Positions 9,469 through 19,704 are shown, numbered from the stretch's first letter. The stretch: DNA of 64,000 bases from Marinomonas rhizomae (GCF_003315485.1 NZ_QNSE01000016.1:19295-83294), one strand, 5' to 3'. The notes: generated from the sequence alone by a model not told the origin. Made by a program: numbers and translations.

Positions 9469-10244
9469 TGGCTAAATTTGCAGCAAATCTAACCATGTTA
9501 TTTACCGATGTGCCGTTCTTAGAACGCTTTGAACGAGCACACAATGCTGGCTTTAAAGCTGTTGAATATCTATTTCCTTATGCTTTTGACGTCGATGTTT
9601 TAGCGTCTAAATTAGAGCAATATGGATTTGAACAGGCTTTGTTTAACATGCCTCCTGGCAACTGGGATGCAGGTGAACGAGGCTTTGCAGCTATTCCAGG
9701 CCATGAAAAAGAATTCCAACAAAGTGTAGAAACCGCTTTAACCTACGCAAAAGCACTTAACTGCAAAAAAGTACATGCGATGTCTGGCATTGTTGATCAA
9801 AACTTCACCCGTGAAGAACATATCAACACATTCATAAATAACATTCGCTTTGCCGCAGACGAATTTGCTACGCACGGTATCGAGCTCATGATTGAGCCAC
9901 TGAATAACCGTGATGTTCCTAACTATTTTATTGCTCATCAAAGAGAAGCTGCCGAGCTAATAAGGCAAGTAGATCGACCAAACGTCAAACTACAGCTCGA
10001 CATCTATCACGCTCAAATTATGGATGGTGATCTAACCCACCTAATTCAAGATCTTGCCGATGTCACCGGTCATATTCAAATTGCATCTGTCCCTAAAAGA
10101 CATGAACCATCTGAAGGTGAAATCAACTATCCGCATCTATTCAACATATTGGACGAGTCTGGATATAAGGGTTGGATTGGCTGTGAATACAACCCAAAAA
10201 ACACCACAGAAAGTGGCTTAGCTTGGGTAAAACCTTATTTATAA
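9468..10244 (+). CDS. otnI: 2-oxo-tetronate isomerase (hydroxypyruvate isomerase-like)
   Basis: Sugar-phosphate-isomerase/epimerase TIM-barrel enzyme that interconverts 2-oxo- and 3-oxo-tetronate, joining the dehydrogenases to OtnK. 258 residues, usual length. Metal and catalytic positions typical of the Hyi/OtnI family are visible: MIEPLNNRDVPNYF (Glu near 144), LQLDIYHAQIMDGDL (Asp/His), VPKRHEPSEGEINY, and GCEYNP near the end (Glu). It is fused into the operon by a one-base stop/start overlap with otnC. denD follows after a 32-base gap. Confidence 0.9.
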   Translation: MAKFAANLTMLFTDVPFLERFERAHNAGFKAVEYLFPYAFDVDVLASKLEQYGFEQALFNMPPGNWDAGERGFAAIPGHEKEFQQSVETALTYAKALNCKKVHAMSGIVDQNFTREEHINTFINNIRFAADEFATHGIELMIEPLNNRDVPNYFIAHQREAAELIRQVDRPNVKLQLDIYHAQIMDGDLTHLIQDLADVTGHIQIASVPKRHEPSEGEINYPHLFNILDESGYKGWIGCEYNPKNTTESGLAWVKPYL

Positions 10245-10276
10245 AAAATCAAAATAAAAAGTATAAGGATAAAAAT

Positions 10277-11224
10277 ATGAATATTATCATTACTGGCGGA
10301 GCTGGTTTTTTAGGTACTGAACTATTAAAAAATTTATTGGAAAACTTCCCTACAATAAACAGTATTAAAATCATTGATAGAGTTTCATTAAATCCAGACT
10401 TGATAACAAGTAACAAAATCCAATCTATTATTGCTGATATTACCGTTGCAGAAGAAGTTGAAAAGATCATTGATAAAGAAACAACTCATGTTTTTCATCT
10501 TGCGGCAATCGTATCAAGCCATGCAGAAGAAGATTTTGAACTTGGTATGTTGGTTAATTTAAAAGCGACTCAACTTTTATTGGATCGTTGCCGCGAAGCC
10601 AACACAAATATTCGCTTTGTTTTTTCAAGCTCTCTTGCTGTATTCGGCGGACAACTACCAGAAAAAATCGATTACATGACAGCGATGCAACCTAGTTCAT
10701 CTTATGGCACTCAAAAAGCCATCTGTGAATTATTAGTGAATGACTATGCGCGAAAAGGCTTTGTTGATGCTGTATCTGTGCGCTTACCTACCATTTGCAT
10801 ACGCCCAGGAGCACCAAATAAAGCAGCGTCTTCTTTTGTTAGTGGCATCATTCGCGAGCCCCTAAAGCATGAGAAAACCAACTGTCCAGTAGATCTAAAT
10901 CTACCGCTGTGGGTATCCAGCCCAAACACTGTCATTAAAAATATTGTTCATGCCAGCCAGATCAATACAGATCGTTTAGAGGGATTTAGAACCATTAACC
11001 TACCCGGCTTACAAACATCACCAAAAGAAATGATTGAGTGCCTTTCCAGCGAACATGGCGAATCTTATCTTGATTTTATTTCTTATGAAAAAGACTCAAA
11101 GATCGAAAAAATCGTTTCAAGTTGGCCAAGATCCATTAATAACGAAAAAGAGTTATCTCTAGGTTTTATAAAAGATAACAACTTCAATTCGATATTCAGT
11201 GAATATGTAGAGTCAGTAAAATAA
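10277..11224 (+). CDS. denD: D-erythronate dehydrogenase (extended SDR)
   Basis: NAD-dependent extended short-chain dehydrogenase that oxidises D-erythronate to 2-dehydro-D-erythronate. The ATG at 10277 follows AAGGAT and gives 315 residues with the Rossmann motif TGGAGFLG at 6-13, HLAA near 74, and catalytic Tyr143 and Lys147 (SSYGTQKA). An upstream in-frame start would overlap otnI and lacks a ribosome site. This gene is markedly more AT-rich than the four genes before it. With LtnD in the same operon, both C2-epimeric tetronates can enter the pathway. Confidence 0.88.
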   Translation: MNIIITGGAGFLGTELLKNLLENFPTINSIKIIDRVSLNPDLITSNKIQSIIADITVAEEVEKIIDKETTHVFHLAAIVSSHAEEDFELGMLVNLKATQLLLDRCREANTNIRFVFSSSLAVFGGQLPEKIDYMTAMQPSSSYGTQKAICELLVNDYARKGFVDAVSVRLPTICIRPGAPNKAASSFVSGIIREPLKHEKTNCPVDLNLPLWVSSPNTVIKNIVHASQINTDRLEGFRTINLPGLQTSPKEMIECLSSEHGESYLDFISYEKDSKIEKIVSSWPRSINNEKELSLGFIKDNNFNSIFSEYVESVK

Positions 11225-11260
11225 AAAACAATCTCTAATAAAAATAAAGGAAATAAAACC

Positions 11261-12745
11261 ATGCTACCTATATCTGTAATCGGCTTAATAATAGCTGTAT
11301 TCGTTTTAATATTTTTAGTATTAAGAACGAGAGTTCATGTATTAATTGCCATGCTAATTGCAGCATGCATTGCCGGTTTAATCGGTGGATTGAGTGTTGA
11401 TGAAACCATGTCAGCCATCAGTAAAGGATTTGGTGGAACATTAGGCGGTATCGGTATTGTTATCGGTTTGGGCGTCATGATGGGAGCGATTTTAGAAACC
11501 TCTGGTGCCGGTGAATCGATTGCCTATCACTTCATCAAATGGCTAGGGAAGAAAAAAGAGGAAATGGCTTTAGCTATTACAGGCTACATCGTCAGTATTC
11601 CTGTTTTTGTGGACAGCGCACTGATAATTTTGTATCCGATTGCTAAGTCTTTAGCAAAAAAATCCGATCGTTCTATCTTAACCTTAACAGTAGCGCTTGC
11701 TGGTGGTTTGGTTGTTGCCCATCACTGTATTCCACCAACACCTGGCCCATTGGGCGTAGCAAGTATCTTTAATGTCGACTTAGCTTCTATGCTTGGTTTT
11801 GGTCTGTTAATCGCCATTCCTTGTGTATACGGTATTGTTTTGTATGCTCGCTGGTTGGAAAAACACTTCCCTGAATTTTCAGTTTCACCAACTTTAGCCG
11901 CTGATGACGATCTTAAGAAAATCCATGATGATTACATGGCTTCTAAGGAGTCTAAAGAACTTCCTTCGCTGATTAAATCAATCATGCCGATTGTGGTTCC
12001 AATTGTCTTAATTTTAATTAAGTCACTTATGAGTCTTGCCGAGAAACAATTTGGTATGGAAGGCTTATCTACTAGCATCGTTGGTGTTGCTTTTAACTTC
12101 CTTGGTAATCCTATTATTGCGCTTTCAATCAGTACATTACTTGCTGTGTATACGCTAACGCCTTATTTGGATAAAGAGACAACAACCCGAAAACTAGAAG
12201 AAGGCATATCTACTTGTGGCATCATTCTTTTGGTAACGGGTGCAGGTGGAGCATTAGGCAGCGTATTGCGTGAATCTGGCGCAGGTGCAGAAATTGCTAA
12301 CCAAATTGCTGCTCTTTCTATATCGCCAATCATGATCCCATTCATTATTGCGACCTTAGTTAGAATTATCCAAGGAAGTGGCACGGTGTCGATGATTACT
12401 GCAGCCTCTATCTCAGCGCCAGTACTAGCAGAAATGCAAGGTGTTAACATGCTGTTTGCTGCGTCTGCCGCAACTATGGGTAGTTTGTTCGCTGGTTACT
12501 TTAATGACAGCCTATTCCACATTGTTAACCGTTTGATGGGCGTTACTGAAGTGAAAAAGCAATTGGTAATCTGGACAGTTCCAACAACGATAGCTTGGGC
12601 TATTGGCGGATCACTTATCATGATCTTGAACCTAATATTCGGCAGCCTAGGAAACATCTACGATCCTGTACTACCGTTACTCGTATTAGCTGGTTGTATC
12701 TTGTTTGTGAAAAGCCAAAGCAAGTCACAAATCAAGACAGCTTAA
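11261..12745 (+). CDS. GntP family permease, probably tetronate:H+ symporter
   Basis: Inner-membrane carrier of the gluconate:H+ symporter (GntP) family, 494 residues with about 12-14 hydrophobic segments. Family motifs include VSIPVFVDSALIILYP, HHCIPPTPGPLGVA and QGSGTVSMITAASI. It is the last gene of the tetronate operon, 36 bases after denD and followed by a strong terminator, so its substrate is most likely L-threonate and/or D-erythronate. Gluconate-type substrates cannot be excluded by sequence. The gene has its own AAAGGAA ribosome site. Confidence 0.88.
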   Translation: MLPISVIGLIIAVFVLIFLVLRTRVHVLIAMLIAACIAGLIGGLSVDETMSAISKGFGGTLGGIGIVIGLGVMMGAILETSGAGESIAYHFIKWLGKKKEEMALAITGYIVSIPVFVDSALIILYPIAKSLAKKSDRSILTLTVALAGGLVVAHHCIPPTPGPLGVASIFNVDLASMLGFGLLIAIPCVYGIVLYARWLEKHFPEFSVSPTLAADDDLKKIHDDYMASKESKELPSLIKSIMPIVVPIVLILIKSLMSLAEKQFGMEGLSTSIVGVAFNFLGNPIIALSISTLLAVYTLTPYLDKETTTRKLEEGISTCGIILLVTGAGGALGSVLRESGAGAEIANQIAALSISPIMIPFIIATLVRIIQGSGTVSMITAASISAPVLAEMQGVNMLFAASAATMGSLFAGYFNDSLFHIVNRLMGVTEVKKQLVIWTVPTTIAWAIGGSLIMILNLIFGSLGNIYDPVLPLLVLAGCILFVKSQSKSQIKTA

Positions 12746-12770
12746 TAGATATAATTAAATAAGCATCAAA

Positions 12771-12802
12771 GGGCCGACAGTGAAATGTCGGCCCTTTTTT
12801 TA
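12771..12802 (+). terminator. Rho-independent terminator of the tetronate operon
   Basis: Perfect 9-bp stem GGGCCGACA / TGTCGGCCC with a six-base loop and a run of eight T, 25 bases after the permease stop codon. Confidence 0.93.
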
Positions 12803-13128
12803 TTAAGTTTCCAGTCAAAAATTCATGTAAAAATACTGACTACACATTACTTTTTATAACAACGAACGCAATCCTCAGTTTACCTTAAAGCCTCTTACAT
12901 ATCTCTACACATAAGAAATAGATTAAAAACAATGCGCACCAAAAAAAGGCAAAACTGACAGTGCAAGCACAAATTAGATGCGTCCATTCATTTCACAAAA
13001 CCTTATCTTAGATATTTTTTATCATTTAAAAACAATAACTTAAAAAAAATATTTTTTTATGTTGCATTTAATCCTTAAATTGATCTACATTAAAAATGTA
13101 CTTTTTATTAAATATACATTTATAGATT
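12803..13128. promoter_or_regulatory. AT-rich promoter region before the amidase cluster, with an AAATGTA/TACATTT inverted repeat
   Basis: No gene is seen here. The region is strongly AT-rich. Just before the amidase start is an inverted repeat AAATGTA (13094-13100) and TACATTT (13115-13121) with 14 bases between. Its position suggests a regulator site for the operon, perhaps for the GntR protein encoded at the cluster end. This is weak evidence, since AT-rich DNA often contains such repeats. Confidence 0.3.
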
Positions 13129-14499
13129 ATGAAATCATCCAAAATAAAAATGAACATTGACGATTTGCAAGCAGGATTCCGTAAAAAGCAATTTACGCCT
13201 TTGGACATTGCTAAATTTGCCTTGGAAAAAGCCAAACAGCATCCAGAAGTGTTTATACAGATATGCGAAACAGAAGCATTGCTACAAGCTCAGCAATCCA
13301 CTCAACGCTGGCTAGATCACGCCCCAATAAGTGAGCTAGATGGCATTCCATTTGGCGTAAAGGACTTATTTGATATTGAGGGCTATATCACCACTAGAGG
13401 TTCAAAACTTTTCACTGATCCAGCCAATTCAACGGCTCCTCAGGTTTCAGAGTTGCTTAAGTTTGGGGCTGTATTAATTGGCAAAACAAATTTGAGTGAA
13501 TTTGCTTATTCTGGATTAGGCCTCAATCCTCACTTTGGAACTCCTACACAAAAAGTAGACAACAGAGACTATATTACTGGTGGGTCATCTTGTGGATCTG
13601 CCGCTGCCGTTATGAAAGGGATTGTATCTTTTGCCCTGGGTACTGATACGGCCGGTTCTATTCGTATTCCATCGTCATACTGTGGGCTGGTGGGGTTTCG
13701 AGCATCAAGTTCACGTTACGACAATTCTAACATTGCCCCCTTATCTCCATCTTTAGACACAACCGGACCTATTTGCGCTTCACTCAAAGATGTTTGTTAC
13801 ATCGACAATCTACTAAACCAAAACACGACATCCGTACCACAAAATACGCAATTCAAGCTGGTATTTGACAAGAAGTTCTGCAACCAACTTGCGATGGATG
13901 AAGCTACAAAAAACGCTTTCTTTACCTCCATTGAGGCACTAAGAAAACATGGCATAAAGGTAGAAAACCATAGGGTAAACACACTTAACCAAACGCTTGA
14001 ATTAGTGAATCGTATAGGCTGGCTAGGAAGCATCGAAGCCTATGTCACCTACGAAGACCTTATTAAGCAGTCATTATCATCCATCGACCCCTTGGTTGCC
14101 CAGCGCTTAAAAAACTCTAACCGTATCGAAGCCGCAGATGTATCTCGCTTATATCAGCAAAGGGAAACCTTAAAGAGACAACTGGCTAAAGAGTTAAAAG
14201 GCAGCACGCTACTGATGCCAACAACACTGACAACAGCTCCGCTGCTATCGGATATTACTCAGTCAGTAGAGTCATTCAATGAACATAATCTTAAAGCACT
14301 TCGCTTAACCATGATTGGAAGCTACTTAGATTGCCCAGGCATTGCGCTACCTAATGGCTTAAATTCCAACGGTTTACCAACAAGTTTACTGCTTTCGCAG
14401 TGCTCCGGTAATGATACCGAGCTCCTTCGTCATGCCATGACGATAGAACCTTTCATTACCTCACTTTTTAATCAAGCAAGAGGAAATAACAATGGCTAA
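13129..14499 (+). CDS. Amidase signature family hydrolase
   Basis: Cytoplasmic amidase of 456 residues. The Ser-cisSer-Lys triad is complete and spaced as in characterised members: Lys78 (FGVKDLFD), Ser153 in [10 protein letters not shown], nucleophile Ser177 in [10 protein letters not shown]. It opens an operon with an imidase/allantoinase-like deacetylase whose ATG overlaps this gene's end by 8 bases. A plausible role is to hydrolyse the linear half-amide released when the partner opens a cyclic imide or amide ring, giving a carboxylate and ammonia; that is inference from context. Allophanate- or indoleacetamide-type activities are alternatives. Confidence 0.88.
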   Translation: MKSSKIKMNIDDLQAGFRKKQFTPLDIAKFALEKAKQHPEVFIQICETEALLQAQQSTQRWLDHAPISELDGIPFGVKDLFDIEGYITTRGSKLFTDPANSTAPQVSELLKFGAVLIGKTNLSEFAYSGLGLNPHFGTPTQKVDNRDYITGGSSCGSAAAVMKGIVSFALGTDTAGSIRIPSSYCGLVGFRASSSRYDNSNIAPLSPSLDTTGPICASLKDVCYIDNLLNQNTTSVPQNTQFKLVFDKKFCNQLAMDEATKNAFFTSIEALRKHGIKVENHRVNTLNQTLELVNRIGWLGSIEAYVTYEDLIKQSLSSIDPLVAQRLKNSNRIEAADVSRLYQQRETLKRQLAKELKGSTLLMPTTLTTAPLLSDITQSVESFNEHNLKALRLTMIGSYLDCPGIALPNGLNSNGLPTSLLLSQCSGNDTELLRHAMTIEPFITSLFNQARGNNNG

Positions 14500-15370
14500 A
14501 GAAATCTTATGCGCTATCGGTGTTGATGTTGATGCAGTTGCGGGCTGGCTCGGGTCATATGGAGGAGAAGACTCTCCAGACGACATTTCTCGCGGTTTAT
14601 TCGCAGGGGAAGTCGGTGCACCACGACTACTCAAACTCTTTAAAGAACAAGAGCTACGAACTACTTGGTTTATTCCAGGCCATTCCGTAGAAACATTTCC
14701 AGAGCAAATGAAAGCGGTGGTTCAAGCCGGTCATGAAATTGGTATACATGGCTACAGTCATGAAAATCCAATCGCCATGACACCAGAACAAGAAGAGATT
14801 GTATTAGACAAATCCATTGAGCTTATTACCAAGTTGTCTGGTAAACGTCCAACAGGCTATGTCGCTCCATGGTGGGAGTTCAGCAATGTTACAAATGAAT
14901 TGCTACTTAAGAAAGGCATCAAGTATGACCACAGCTTAATGCATAACGATTTTCATCCCTATTACGTTCGTGTTGGTGATAAGTGGACAAAAATTGACTA
15001 CAGCAAACACCCTGACGAATGGATGAAACCGCTTGTTCGTGGCGAGGAAACAAACTTGGTTGAAATTCCTGCGAACTGGTATTTGGATGACCTCCCGCCA
15101 ATGATGTTTGTGAAAAAATCGCCCAACAGTCATGGCTTTGTTAGCCCTCGACACCTCGGTGAAATGTGGCAAGACCAATTTGATTGGGTCTACAGAGAAA
15201 ATGATTATGCCGCCTTTACCATGACGGTTCACCCTGATGTTTCTGGTCGCCCGCAAGTTCTCTTAATGCTTGAGCGCCTAATTAGTCATATGAAAAGCCA
15301 TGAGGGCGTCCGCTTTGTCACTTTCGACGAGATCGCTGACGATTTCCTAAAACGCAACCCAAGAAAATAA
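14492..15370 (+). CDS. Polysaccharide deacetylase family protein, imidase/allantoinase (PuuE, PgdA-like) branch
   Basis: NodB-fold metal-dependent hydrolase of 292 residues without signal peptide. Metal ligands Asp14 (IGVDVDAV), His86 and His90 (GIHGYSH) have the spacing of the PuuE allantoinase / Helicobacter PgdA group. TGYVAPWWE and [14 protein letters not shown] are further family segments. Because it is cytoplasmic and sits with an amidase, a carrier and dehydrogenases, cell-wall deacetylation is unlikely. A cyclic amide such as an imide (the Pseudomonas cyclic imide hydrolase is, as I recall, about this size and family) is a better guess. Translationally coupled to the amidase by an 8-base overlap. 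Confidence 0.82.
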   Translation: MAKEILCAIGVDVDAVAGWLGSYGGEDSPDDISRGLFAGEVGAPRLLKLFKEQELRTTWFIPGHSVETFPEQMKAVVQAGHEIGIHGYSHENPIAMTPEQEEIVLDKSIELITKLSGKRPTGYVAPWWEFSNVTNELLLKKGIKYDHSLMHNDFHPYYVRVGDKWTKIDYSKHPDEWMKPLVRGEETNLVEIPANWYLDDLPPMMFVKKSPNSHGFVSPRHLGEMWQDQFDWVYRENDYAAFTMTVHPDVSGRPQVLLMLERLISHMKSHEGVRFVTFDEIADDFLKRNPRK

Positions 15371-15389
15371 TAAAATCGGAGCAATCACT

Positions 15390-16754
15390 ATGGACACATT
15401 AGGAACACAAAAAGAAGAATCCATACAAGAGCACAAAAAAGCGAAGTGGATTCCAAATAAACTCACCCGTAAAGATGTAAAATTCGCCACTTGGATCGCC
15501 TTCATTGCTTGGGTACTCGCCGTATATGATTTCATTCTATTTGGCACCCTCCTTCCTCAGATGGGAAATGAATACGGATGGTCAGAAATAGAACAAGCTA
15601 AAATAGCCACTTGGGTTGCCGTTGGCGGCGCTATTGTTGCCTTTGCAATTGGTCCGATTGTAGATCGAATGGGAAGGAAGCCAGGGCTGATATTCACTGT
15701 CGGTGGTGCTGGACTATGTTCTTTGTTCACCGCGTTTGGCGCTGGTTTAGGGAAAGGCCCACTAACCATCATTCGATCGGTGGCAGGTCTTGGTTATGCA
15801 GAACAAACTGTCAATGCAACATATCTCACAGAAATGTATGCGGCTGTCGATGACCCGGAACTGCAGAAGAAAAAAGGCTTCATTTATAGCTTAGTTCAAG
15901 GTGGCTGGCCTATCGGCGCTCTCATCGCAGCAGGCATTACCGCTATTTTACTACCAATAGTCGGTTGGCAAGGTAATTTCATATTTGCGGCTATTCCTTC
16001 TTTTATTTTGATCTTTTTTGCACTCAAATTAAAAGAAACACCTCAATTCCAAGTACATAAGCGTATCCGTGAATTGCGTGAAGCGGGAGATGATACTTCT
16101 GCAAAAAGCCTCGCTATAGAGCACAAAGTGGACTATGCAGAACATGAAAGCGCTGGTATTGCTGCCGCTTTTAAAGGCACGTCTTTGCGCGCTACGTTGG
16201 TTCTTGGTGGCGCCGTGTTGCTGAATTGGTTTGCCATTCAAGTCTTTAGTGTCCTTGGTACGACAGTCTTAACGCGCGTTCACGATGTGTCATTTGAGAA
16301 CTCCTTGATCATCTTGGTCGCTTCTAACTTATTAGGTTACCTTGGGTACATGAGCCACGGTTGGCTAGGCGATAAAATTGGTCGTCGAAACACCATCGCA
16401 ATTGGCTGGGCTCTTGGCGGCATTGCCTTTACCGGCATGCTTTACGGACCAAGTAATCAGCTAGCCGTTGTCGCTTTATACGGATTAGGCTTGTTTTTCT
16501 TAATAGGCCCCTATGCGGCGGCGCTTTTCTTCATTAGTGAAAGCTTTCCAACGTCAATCAGAGCGACAGCGGGTGCCATCGTTAATGCAATGGGGCCAAT
16601 CGGCGCTATTTTCGCAAGCCTTGGTTCGACTGCTATTTTAAGTAGCGGTGGTGATTGGCAAACATCAGCTTTCCTATTCGGCTCTATACCTTGCTTCTTA
16701 TCCGGTCTTCTCATTCTTTTTGCACGCCATGTTGATCCAGCAAGCGTGAAATAA
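15390..16754 (+). CDS. MFS transporter (organic acid/sugar type)
   Basis: Major facilitator superfamily carrier of 454 residues with about 12 membrane helices. The loop 2-3 signature appears as [13 protein letters not shown] and its repeat as [14 protein letters not shown]; the first helix holds the [12 protein letters not shown] segment seen in sialate/organic-acid carriers. It lies 19 bases after the deacetylase-like gene and before two SDR genes, so it is the likely importer for the cluster's substrate. A cytoplasmic loop of about 40 charged residues links the two six-helix halves. Substrate unknown. Confidence 0.87.
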   Translation: MDTLGTQKEESIQEHKKAKWIPNKLTRKDVKFATWIAFIAWVLAVYDFILFGTLLPQMGNEYGWSEIEQAKIATWVAVGGAIVAFAIGPIVDRMGRKPGLIFTVGGAGLCSLFTAFGAGLGKGPLTIIRSVAGLGYAEQTVNATYLTEMYAAVDDPELQKKKGFIYSLVQGGWPIGALIAAGITAILLPIVGWQGNFIFAAIPSFILIFFALKLKETPQFQVHKRIRELREAGDDTSAKSLAIEHKVDYAEHESAGIAAAFKGTSLRATLVLGGAVLLNWFAIQVFSVLGTTVLTRVHDVSFENSLIILVASNLLGYLGYMSHGWLGDKIGRRNTIAIGWALGGIAFTGMLYGPSNQLAVVALYGLGLFFLIGPYAAALFFISESFPTSIRATAGAIVNAMGPIGAIFASLGSTAILSSGGDWQTSAFLFGSIPCFLSGLLILFARHVDPASVK

Positions 16755-16804
16755 CTCCCCTTCACCCATGCCACTCTTTAGAGTGGCTTTCAAAGGACTT
16801 TTAT

Positions 16805-17575
16805 ATGACAAAAAATACAACACAAGTAGCGCTTATTAGTGGTGCTGCCAGTGGCATTGGCCTAGCTCTGACAAAACTGTATTGCGAGCAAGGTATCAAA
16901 GTAGTCGCGGGCTATTTTGAGAAAGATCCACACTCCCCTGAAGCCGCCGCCAAAACACTTGGTGACGCTGCAGAGAATGCCCTGTGGCTACCCTTAGACG
17001 TGTCCTCAAAAGAATCTGTCTTAGATTTTGTCAACACCGCAGTCACGCAATACGGGGAAATTAACATAGTCGTTGCAAATGCAGGTCTTTTGCGAAGTGC
17101 TCCCATCGACAAAATGAGTGATGAGCAATGGTACGAAATGATAGATGTCGATTTAACGGGGGTTTTTCGCTTGTTTAGAGATGCTAGCCCGCATCTGGTC
17201 GATGGTGCCAGTTTAGTTGCTATTTCATCTATTGCGGGTGGCGTATACGGCTGGCATGACCATGTTCACTATGCCTCTGCAAAAGCGGGAGTTCCAGGAA
17301 TTTGCCGAAGTCTTGCTGTCGAGCTAGCCCATAGAAACATTCGCTGTAATGCCGTCATCCCTGGATTAATTGAAACCCCTCAGTCATTAGACAAAGAAAA
17401 CTCCTTAGGACCAGATGGCCTCGCAAAAGCGGCGAAATCTATCCCGCTTGGCCGCGTTGGTCGTCCCGATGAAGTCGCCAACCTTATCGAATTCTTAACA
17501 TCTGAAAAATCGTCCTACATAACTGGCCAATCACTGATCGTAGATGGCGGACTGACGGTTAAATGGCCTGAGTAA
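16805..17575 (+). CDS. Short-chain dehydrogenase/reductase (SDR)
   Basis: Classical SDR of 256 residues. Cofactor motif [11 protein letters not shown] at about 12-22, NAG near 95, Ser in AISSIAGG, catalytic YASAKAG (Tyr/Lys) and the PGLIETP segment are all present, so it should be an active NAD(P)-dependent alcohol/ketone oxidoreductase. It sits between the MFS carrier and a second SDR with which its stop codon overlaps. Substrate not deducible; presumably a carbonyl or hydroxyl on the acid skeleton released by the hydrolases. Confidence 0.88.
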   Translation: MTKNTTQVALISGAASGIGLALTKLYCEQGIKVVAGYFEKDPHSPEAAAKTLGDAAENALWLPLDVSSKESVLDFVNTAVTQYGEINIVVANAGLLRSAPIDKMSDEQWYEMIDVDLTGVFRLFRDASPHLVDGASLVAISSIAGGVYGWHDHVHYASAKAGVPGICRSLAVELAHRNIRCNAVIPGLIETPQSLDKENSLGPDGLAKAAKSIPLGRVGRPDEVANLIEFLTSEKSSYITGQSLIVDGGLTVKWPE

Positions 17576-17586
17576 TGGAGAGTATC

Positions 17587-18333
17587 ATGACATTAGAAAA
17601 TCAACGCGCGGTAGTTAGTGGTGCTGGCAGCGGTATAGGTAAAGCCATCGCGATTGAATTCGCGAAGGCTGGCGCCAAATTAGTTCTGACGGACATAAAC
17701 CCAGCCACACTGATTGCGTCGGCAGAATTATGTAAGCAAGAAGGCGCCGAGGTTATTACAGTGATCAGTGACATCAGTACACCAACTGGCGCTATTGCCG
17801 GTGTAAACCGTTGCGTCATGGAATTTGAAGGCATCGATATTTTGGTCAACAATGCTGGAATTTTAACTCAAGCCCCTTGTGAAGATATATCGTTAAAAAT
17901 GTGGGATGACATGATTAACATCGATCTACGAAGTGTTTTTTTGGCCTCTCAAGCGGCTATTCCACATATGAAGAAACAACAGCATGGGCGCATTATCAAT
18001 ATTTCGTCTCAATTAGGCATCAAAGGCGGCGCTGAACTTTGTCATTATGTCGCAGCAAAAGCGGGCGTCATTGGCTTAACCAAATCGCTTGCCATTGAAT
18101 GTGCTTCTCATGGCGTATTGGTCAATGCTATTGCGCCAGGTCCAATTGAAACCCCTCTTGTCGATGGCATCAGCAGTGCATGGAAAGCGGCGAAAGCAAA
18201 AGAGCTACCACTAGGGCGCTTTGGTAAAGCCGAAGAAATTGCGCCAACGGCATTACTCCTTGCCAGCTCACCGAGTGGAAACCTTTTTGTCGGCCAAACT
18301 CTAGGACCTAATTCGGGCGATGTAATGCCCTAA
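17587..18333 (+). CDS. Short-chain dehydrogenase/reductase (SDR), second copy
   Basis: Classical SDR of 248 residues with VVSGAGSGIGKAIA, NNAG, INISSQLGIKGG, catalytic HYVAAKAG (Tyr/Lys) and APGPIETP. An ATG at 17575 overlaps the previous stop, but GGAGAG at 17577-17582 places the start at the ATG at 17587. It resembles 3-oxoacyl-ACP reductase-like enzymes of catabolic clusters. It is a diverged relative, not a recent duplicate, of the preceding SDR. The two may act on successive or stereochemically different intermediates (inference). Confidence 0.87.
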   Translation: MTLENQRAVVSGAGSGIGKAIAIEFAKAGAKLVLTDINPATLIASAELCKQEGAEVITVISDISTPTGAIAGVNRCVMEFEGIDILVNNAGILTQAPCEDISLKMWDDMINIDLRSVFLASQAAIPHMKKQQHGRIINISSQLGIKGGAELCHYVAAKAGVIGLTKSLAIECASHGVLVNAIAPGPIETPLVDGISSAWKAAKAKELPLGRFGKAEEIAPTALLLASSPSGNLFVGQTLGPNSGDVMP

Positions 18334-18396
18334 ACGCTAACGCTGGGAGGTGCCCTTACACCCCCCAGCCTAACTTACTTCTACGGAGTGTATTAT

Positions 18397-18705
18397 ATGT
18401 GCGGATTATGTGGCATTTTTGCAGAGCCAGACCTTTGGAACCAAGATCCCCATTCAGATACTCACAGTCTTCGACGTAATCGACTTATTCAAATTCAATA
18501 TTTACAAACTATTTTGTCGCCTAAACGACTAACAATCCGTGACATACATGGTACGAATTATCTACTCGAAGACCTAAAAGGCAATCAAGTGCTCTTTTCA
18601 AATTTACATGAGCTGTGGCGCAGTATTGAGTCTTTTATCGGCGAAGCGTTAGACCCACTCGATCCAAACCTTTACAAGCACCTATCCATGGAGTTAGAGA
18701 AATGA
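18397..18705 (+). CDS. Small uncharacterised MCGLCG protein next to a CobW GTPase
   Basis: Protein of 102 residues that I cannot assign. The ATG at 18397 follows CGGAG; a GTG nine bases earlier is less likely. The N-terminus MCGLCGIFAE resembles the cysteine-nucleophile start of class II glutamine amidotransferases, but the rest is far too short for that fold and has no other family motif. The two cysteines (Cys2, Cys5) could bind metal. Its stop overlaps the start of the CobW-type GTPase gene by four bases (ATGA), so the two are co-translated and may form a metal donor/client pair. The region after residue 30 is mixed helix-like with no membrane segment. Confidence 0.65.
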   Translation: MCGLCGIFAEPDLWNQDPHSDTHSLRRNRLIQIQYLQTILSPKRLTIRDIHGTNYLLEDLKGNQVLFSNLHELWRSIESFIGEALDPLDPNLYKHLSMELEK

Positions 18706-19685
18706 CCACATCCGACGTTAGAATTCCTGTACATATTCTCACTGGTTTTCTCGGCAGTGGCAAAACAACACTACTACGAGAATATCTACAACACGATGAT
18801 ACGTCTCAAACGGCACTCATCATCAACGAAGTCGGCGATATTGGAATAGATCATCATTTAACTCAACACTTAGATGGCGGAACCGTGCTTCTAGAAAATG
18901 GCTGCTTATGTTGCCAAGTACGAGAAGACCTTAAACAGACACTATTGAACTTGCTATCCAACGACATCAATCACTCTCTTCGCCAAATCATTATAGAAAC
19001 CACAGGCTTAGCCAACCCTTCCCCTATATTGTCCACCCTCTTCCACGATAATGAGCTAGCCAGCAAGGTACGTAAGGGTAAAATCATCGCGACTATTGAT
19101 ACTCTGGAAAGCGTAAAAAACGTCGAAGACATCACAGAATGGAGTAATCAGGTAAGCAGTGCAGACACTCTGATTTTTACCAAAGCAGATGAAAGTTCAG
19201 AGGAAAATTGCTCTTTGCTAAAAGAAAAATGCCGAACAATTAATCCTTTCGCGGATCATTTTATAAAAGCAACATCAGAGAACACCTTAAGACTCGCCCT
19301 TAATACTCCACTCAATTCCATGCTGTTTTTACCTTTTTCAACAAAAGGCACAGGAAAACCAGCCCTAAAACAAACGAGTCACAGCGAGATTCACACACAA
19401 GCTATTTTGGTGGGGAGCGTGAACTGGCAGCGTTTCTCTATTTGGCTTTCTATGTTGCTCTATCGCTATAATGATCAGATACTTAGAGTTAAAGGCCTAT
19501 TACTTGATGCAAATACAGGAAACTATGTTTTACTCAATGCAGTCAGAAAAGTATTAGCACCGCTTGAAATACTCGACAAAGAATCACTCAGCTCCGCTAA
19601 ATTAGGGCTTGTTTTTATTACCCGAGACATTGACCCAGAAGATATCACTCGTTCCTTTAATGCATTCGAGATATCGCTAAACTAA
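18702..19685 (+). CDS. CobW/COG0523 family GTPase (metal chaperone)
   Basis: G3E-family GTPase of 327 residues. Walker A is GFLGSGKT (15-22), followed by the metal-binding CxCC motif at Cys68-Cys71 (NGCLCCQV), ETTGLANP, and TKAD as guanine-specificity loop. A CobW C-terminal domain follows from about 215. Members insert or traffic zinc, cobalt or other metals into client enzymes. No cobalamin genes are near, so a role in loading the metal-dependent deacetylase-like enzyme of this cluster is the simplest reading. There is no histidine-rich tail. Confidence 0.87.
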   Translation: MTTSDVRIPVHILTGFLGSGKTTLLREYLQHDDTSQTALIINEVGDIGIDHHLTQHLDGGTVLLENGCLCCQVREDLKQTLLNLLSNDINHSLRQIIIETTGLANPSPILSTLFHDNELASKVRKGKIIATIDTLESVKNVEDITEWSNQVSSADTLIFTKADESSEENCSLLKEKCRTINPFADHFIKATSENTLRLALNTPLNSMLFLPFSTKGTGKPALKQTSHSEIHTQAILVGSVNWQRFSIWLSMLLYRYNDQILRVKGLLLDANTGNYVLLNAVRKVLAPLEILDKESLSSAKLGLVFITRDIDPEDITRSFNAFEISLN

Positions 19686-19704
19686 GACCACACAGAGAGA
19701 TATC

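Noticed and set aside
14936..15256. 106-codon open frame antisense to the deacetylase-like gene
   Set aside because: Lies wholly inside a well-supported gene on the other strand and has no features of its own; similar shadows occur under most large genes here.
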